Assembly (NCBI RefSeq): GCF_945859705.1
Contig: NC_079134.1
Location: 155,159,718 to 155,223,717 of the forward strand
Length of the DNA: 64,000 bases
Reading direction: 5' to 3'
DNA from: Episyrphus balteatus
Lineage: Eukaryota; Arthropoda; Insecta; Diptera; Syrphidae
In this document: in pieces, positions 60,270 through 64,000 of the stretch
How the letters are laid out: every line of letters starts with the position of its first letter
How positions within the stretch are numbered: the stretch's first letter is position 1
Made by a program: the position numbers and the translations under genes
The notes under the pieces: model-generated
What the model saw: the letters and a program-made list of their open reading frames with translations, nothing else
Told to the model about the DNA's origin: nothing
The model's database searches: none

Positions 60270-63200
60270 GTAAGCTTTTATATATGTATATTTTTTCAAT
60301 GTGAATATTATGCAGGTAGAAAATTATTATAAAATATTTATTCTATAAAATACAACAATGTTGGTAAAATTGATGCAAAAAATTATACATTTTTATCAAG
60401 AGGGAAGATTTTAATAAGGAGATTTGGTATTGTTTAAAAATGTTTTGTGGGTGAGGCAGACAAAAGGATTGAAACAAAGTGTAAGAAATTTATTTTTCGG
60501 CATCAAGATGTCTCAGTATTTTGTGGTTTAAGGGGAAAGTGCTGGAAAAAAATTCTGTTTATTTGAATCTTTTTTTAATTGAAAGTAAAGGACAAATTGG
60601 TAGAAAAAAATGATTTATAATAGGAGCTCAACGGCACACAGTTTTGTTTTAAAATTGCCCCTCCCGCCTACAAGGAGGGACATAGACCCTTCTCCCATAC
60701 GATTTTTTTCTTATCTGAGAGCAACCTACACGCTCTAGGTTTTTGTTACATTTTATGCAAATTACCCTGTATTATTACCTTTGTACCTATATACAAAATT
60801 GCAATCGTTTTGAAGTTTTTTTGCCTACAGATCGGAAAGGTCTGTCAAATCGAAAAACTGTCAATGTTACAAATGAAGATGAAAGATCTTTTAGTTCGAA
60901 CTAATTTTCCAAAAAAGCTCAAATAAAAGAGATATGACGTGTTTAAAAAAACACTCTAACTCTTAAACCGAAGGGATAATCGAAAAAAGTTATTTAACAT
61001 ATTTTGTAGGAAATTAATTTTTTTTTCAAGTTTGCGATACATTTTTTTTTTCGTGCAGATTAAAAAATACGTGAATTATGTGAATAAGTAAAATTTGTAT
61101 AAAAAAAAAAACTAATTGGTGGCCAAATGGCTCTAGGTGCTATTGATGAAAAGTGTTGTTTTTCGACTTGTGTCTTGATACTCTTTCGAGTCCTAAAGTC
61201 AATGCAATAATTTTTTCCCAAACCCCATATACCTAATAAAATCTAGCTTTCCCTTACTCTTACTAAATTAATTAACGAATATATCTTTTGCATTATGGTT
61301 CACTGTGGTGTATGAGTAACTTTTTTATCTATAGAAAACTTAAAATGTAATGTAATGTAAATTTTAGTGCCAAAAAGCTAAAACGTGTAAATTGGAATCG
61401 TAAAAAAAATGTTATTGGAAGGGAGTTTTGTTATGACCTTCCTCCCCTCTATTCTATTTACATAAGTCGAGAAGGGGAAATTTTCTGTTTTTCTTAAAAG
61501 AAAAAAAAAATCTATTTACTATCACTTTTAACGATTGTTAACAGTCATACAATTTCTTTTACATTTTTAAGATTTTACAAAATAAATACAGCTCACTCAA
61601 AGCTTTTTATCCATTTTTGGTCAAGTATTTAACTGTTTTTTTTTTTTTTTTTAGTTTTACTGAATTTGTTGATTCTTCTTAATCTAACATTCTTTTTTGT
61701 CAGACAAAATCAAGCATTTTTTTAACCCTCTGTCGGCACACGGGTGCGCATTTGGCAGGACAAAAATAAAAAGTGGTCACAAAAAAGTGTCTTCATAAGG
61801 GTGAAAATACATTTTTTTGAAATTGTGAATACAATATTCGAATTCCTCGGATAATTCTACATCAATTTCTTATATGATTCTCTAAAAAATAGTGAGACGG
61901 AAAAAAGTTCTAGCGACATGAAAAAGTATAAACCAAATTCGCAAAAAAGAGGTGTGCCTACAGAGGGTTAAGGGACCTGTCTTTCGTAATTAGTGGAAAA
62001 AGATGATATCAAGTAATGTAATTTTCTGAAAGAAATAATGTCAAAGTTAAAAAAATAGGAGAGAACCCTTCTTTGAAACAAAATTCCGGACTATTCATTA
62101 GAACAAAAAAAATTCAGAAACAAGTTATCATTTATAATTTTTGTTCGAATAAAAATCAGTTTAAGTTTGGCAAAAATAGAGCTATTACAAAAAAAAAAAA
62201 CAACACGTAAAAAACATAAAAACCTTTAACGTAAACACAACGAAAACGAAAAAATTACCTCACGTTTTTGCACTTTGTATTACCACAACTTTCTGACATT
62301 CAAGTGCAATTCAATTTATTTCGAGAAATATCTTTTTACCAAATAATACAAAGCTTTTCAAAATTATTTAATTAAGAATGTTAAATTTTACATAATACAG
62401 AAAATTGTAAATATTTTTATTTCAATAGTGATTTCATAACTATTGTTCTACAAAACATATTCCAATAGTTTGATAAATTGTATTCAGGGTGTTTCCTTGT
62501 TCGAGCAAAATACTTTATACATTTAGGTAGAAACATGCGCCTACTGTCTTCTTTATTTTATTCGATGATTGTCAAATTTATTAAAATCATTTTTTAAATT
62601 CGCCAAACTTTTCGAGTTTTTGTTCCGGATTTTGGGAAGACGTTTAGCCATTCCTGAAAAAAATGGACTTTTTTAAATATAATATTGATAAGGGACTATT
62701 AAATTTCCTTATATTATTTCCTTATAATATTTCCTTATTTCCCTTTGTCTTCTTTGAGAAAAGATATTCCCTCAGGAATCAATTATATACCTACTACCAG
62801 ATTGTCTTTTTTGTATCTTTTTTGCATAATTAAAAAACTTTTTCAAAACATTTACTTTCTAAATCCTTTCCATAAAATTCACTGTACCATATAAGTATAC
62901 TAATTTCAATAGAATTTTATGTTATCCGAAATCATAAAATACTAAATTTGTTTTCAAACGAACTTTTTCTGCACATAAAGGTCAAGAATATATGTTTCAT
63001 TTTTCATCTTATTTATGATATTAGAAAATTTAAATACCAAAAGCATTTTATGTTATCCTTTTATGGAGCATCCTTATTTTGAATAAGAACCATTAAATAT
63101 GTTTATTATTTTCAAATTTATTTCCTTACCATGTTTATCTTGTTGTTTATTAAGGAACAGACATAATAAAATAACAATTATGATTGTAGAATAATCAAAT

Positions 63201-64000
63201 TTTAATAGTTTCTTAAAGCATTCAAGTGTAAATAAATGAAGTGACCTACTAAAAAGTATATGCAAATTTATTGAAAATAGAATTTCTTAAGTATTTTTGC
63301 CATTAATAATCTCGTTTAAAAATCAAATTAGAAAACTAATAATCCAGTCAAATAAGGGTTTAACCTCGGAATGAATGTTAGTAGACATTTTTTTTGCTCA
63401 ATATCTTCCTTTTGCCATTCTATAACATATCTCAAAAGTCTAGAAAAATCTCATGTCCGCTTGTCGCGATTTCAAGGTCAAATCGCGAAATTGAGATTTT
63501 CAAAATTAGCAAAAATAGGCTATGGTATTATATACACATATGATACATGATTTGAAGGTATTTTTTAATGCAAATTCCAAAAAATCTAAAATCAAGACAA
63601 TCTGACGTCTCTGGAAAAAGTTATACCTGTTTTTCATCTGTCAACTCATATTATTATAACAGTTGCAAACTTACTGCCGAAAAACCCTTAAAAGTTATGG
63701 TAGATGAACCAAATTTTGCATGAAGATTTTAGAATCCATCATTATTAAAAATCAAAACAATCCATTACAAAAAATATATATACCTACGAAATAATGGTTT
63801 TTTTTATGGAGGGGCAAATTTTAGGATATGCACTAAAGAAGATTCTTGTTCATCTTAGGAATAAGTGCTAATAGGCTAATTTTTTCATTTTAATCTTTGT
63901 TTGGATATTCTTTAACTACCCTCAAAAATCTAAAAAAATCTCATGTCCGCAAGTCCTACTTTTCTTGGTTTGAAGATAAGTTGCATATTTAAAAAAATTG
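60270..64000 (+). other. Intron 11 (partial, at least 3.7 kb)
   Basis: Starts GTAAGC and has no matching acceptor-exon in the window. It contains a relic near 60649-60780 with CCCCTCCCGCC and GGGACATAGACCC (shared with the 31156 and 33986 elements), the piggyBac-like MITE 61736-61967, and a 30-bp direct repeat with two mismatches at 63431-63460 and 63921-63950. No exon for the G5 motif is visible. Confidence 0.6.
61736..61967. mobile_element. 232-bp piggyBac-like MITE (TTAA target)
   Basis: Ends CCCTCTGTCGGCACAC and GTGTGCCTACAGAGGG (one mismatch), flanked by TTAA on both sides (61732-61735 and 61968-61971). CCC-starting ends and a TTAA duplication are hallmarks of the piggyBac superfamily. 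No coding capacity. A truncated relative lies at 23599-23765. Confidence 0.85.

Overview
The window is AT-rich eukaryotic (insect) DNA. The proteins, the fly-type splice sites, the Gln/His/Ser/Asn-rich coding exons and the dense load of small inverted-repeat transposons fit a fly (Diptera, probably Brachycera); the species cannot be told from the sequence. No bacterial features, tRNA, rRNA or CRISPR array were seen.

One gene fills the window on the + strand. It encodes an RGK-family (Rad/Rem/Gem-Kir-like) small GTPase of the insect Rgk type, with a very long low-complexity N-terminal region. Eleven coding exons can be joined with consistent phase: 1687-2211, 7675-7807, 14504-14664, 14771-16429, 29728-30020, 49690-49791, 49939-50088, 50163-50282, 50429-50523, 59768-59859 and 60077-60269. 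Together they give 1174 codons plus one base. The chain ends inside the G domain after the NKAD motif, so the last exon(s), with G5 and the C-terminal tail, lie beyond position 64000. Exons 1-5 encode the disordered extension, exons 6-8 a basic Ser/Arg-rich linker, and exons 9-11 the G domain (P-loop GGSAVGKS, the non-Ras G3 region IDHPYTDM, and G4 NKAD). Two further exons are proposed: a phase-compatible alternative first exon at 16978-17031 and a symmetric 42-nt cassette microexon at 55346-55387 that would lengthen switch I.

The introns (5.5, 6.7, 13.3, 19.7 and 9.2 kb, plus at least 3.7 kb) hold mobile-element debris. Elements with identifiable ends include a family starting CACTGG/CACAGG/CACGG with 3-bp duplications; two TAGGGTG elements with perfect 8-bp duplications (hAT-like); a 263-bp element with 30-bp termini and an 8-bp duplication; a TTAA-flanked CCCTCTGT element (piggyBac-like); a TTA-flanked 139-bp MITE with its empty site preserved in a neighbouring duplicate; a foldback element with GTTACG repeats in its arms; a 4-kb inverted-repeat element carrying a broken zinc-finger-like gene fragment; and a degraded RTE-like retrotransposon. 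There is also a 54-bp minisatellite, a 360-bp GACTAA hexamer array, a 60-bp CAGA array, a 21-base G run, and a perfect 80-bp-arm hairpin at 273-466.

The most useful leads are the switch-I microexon, the internal promoter/first exon, the perfect hairpin and the gene-fragment-carrying inverted-repeat element. All assignments come from reading the sequence; nothing was searched or computed against databases.
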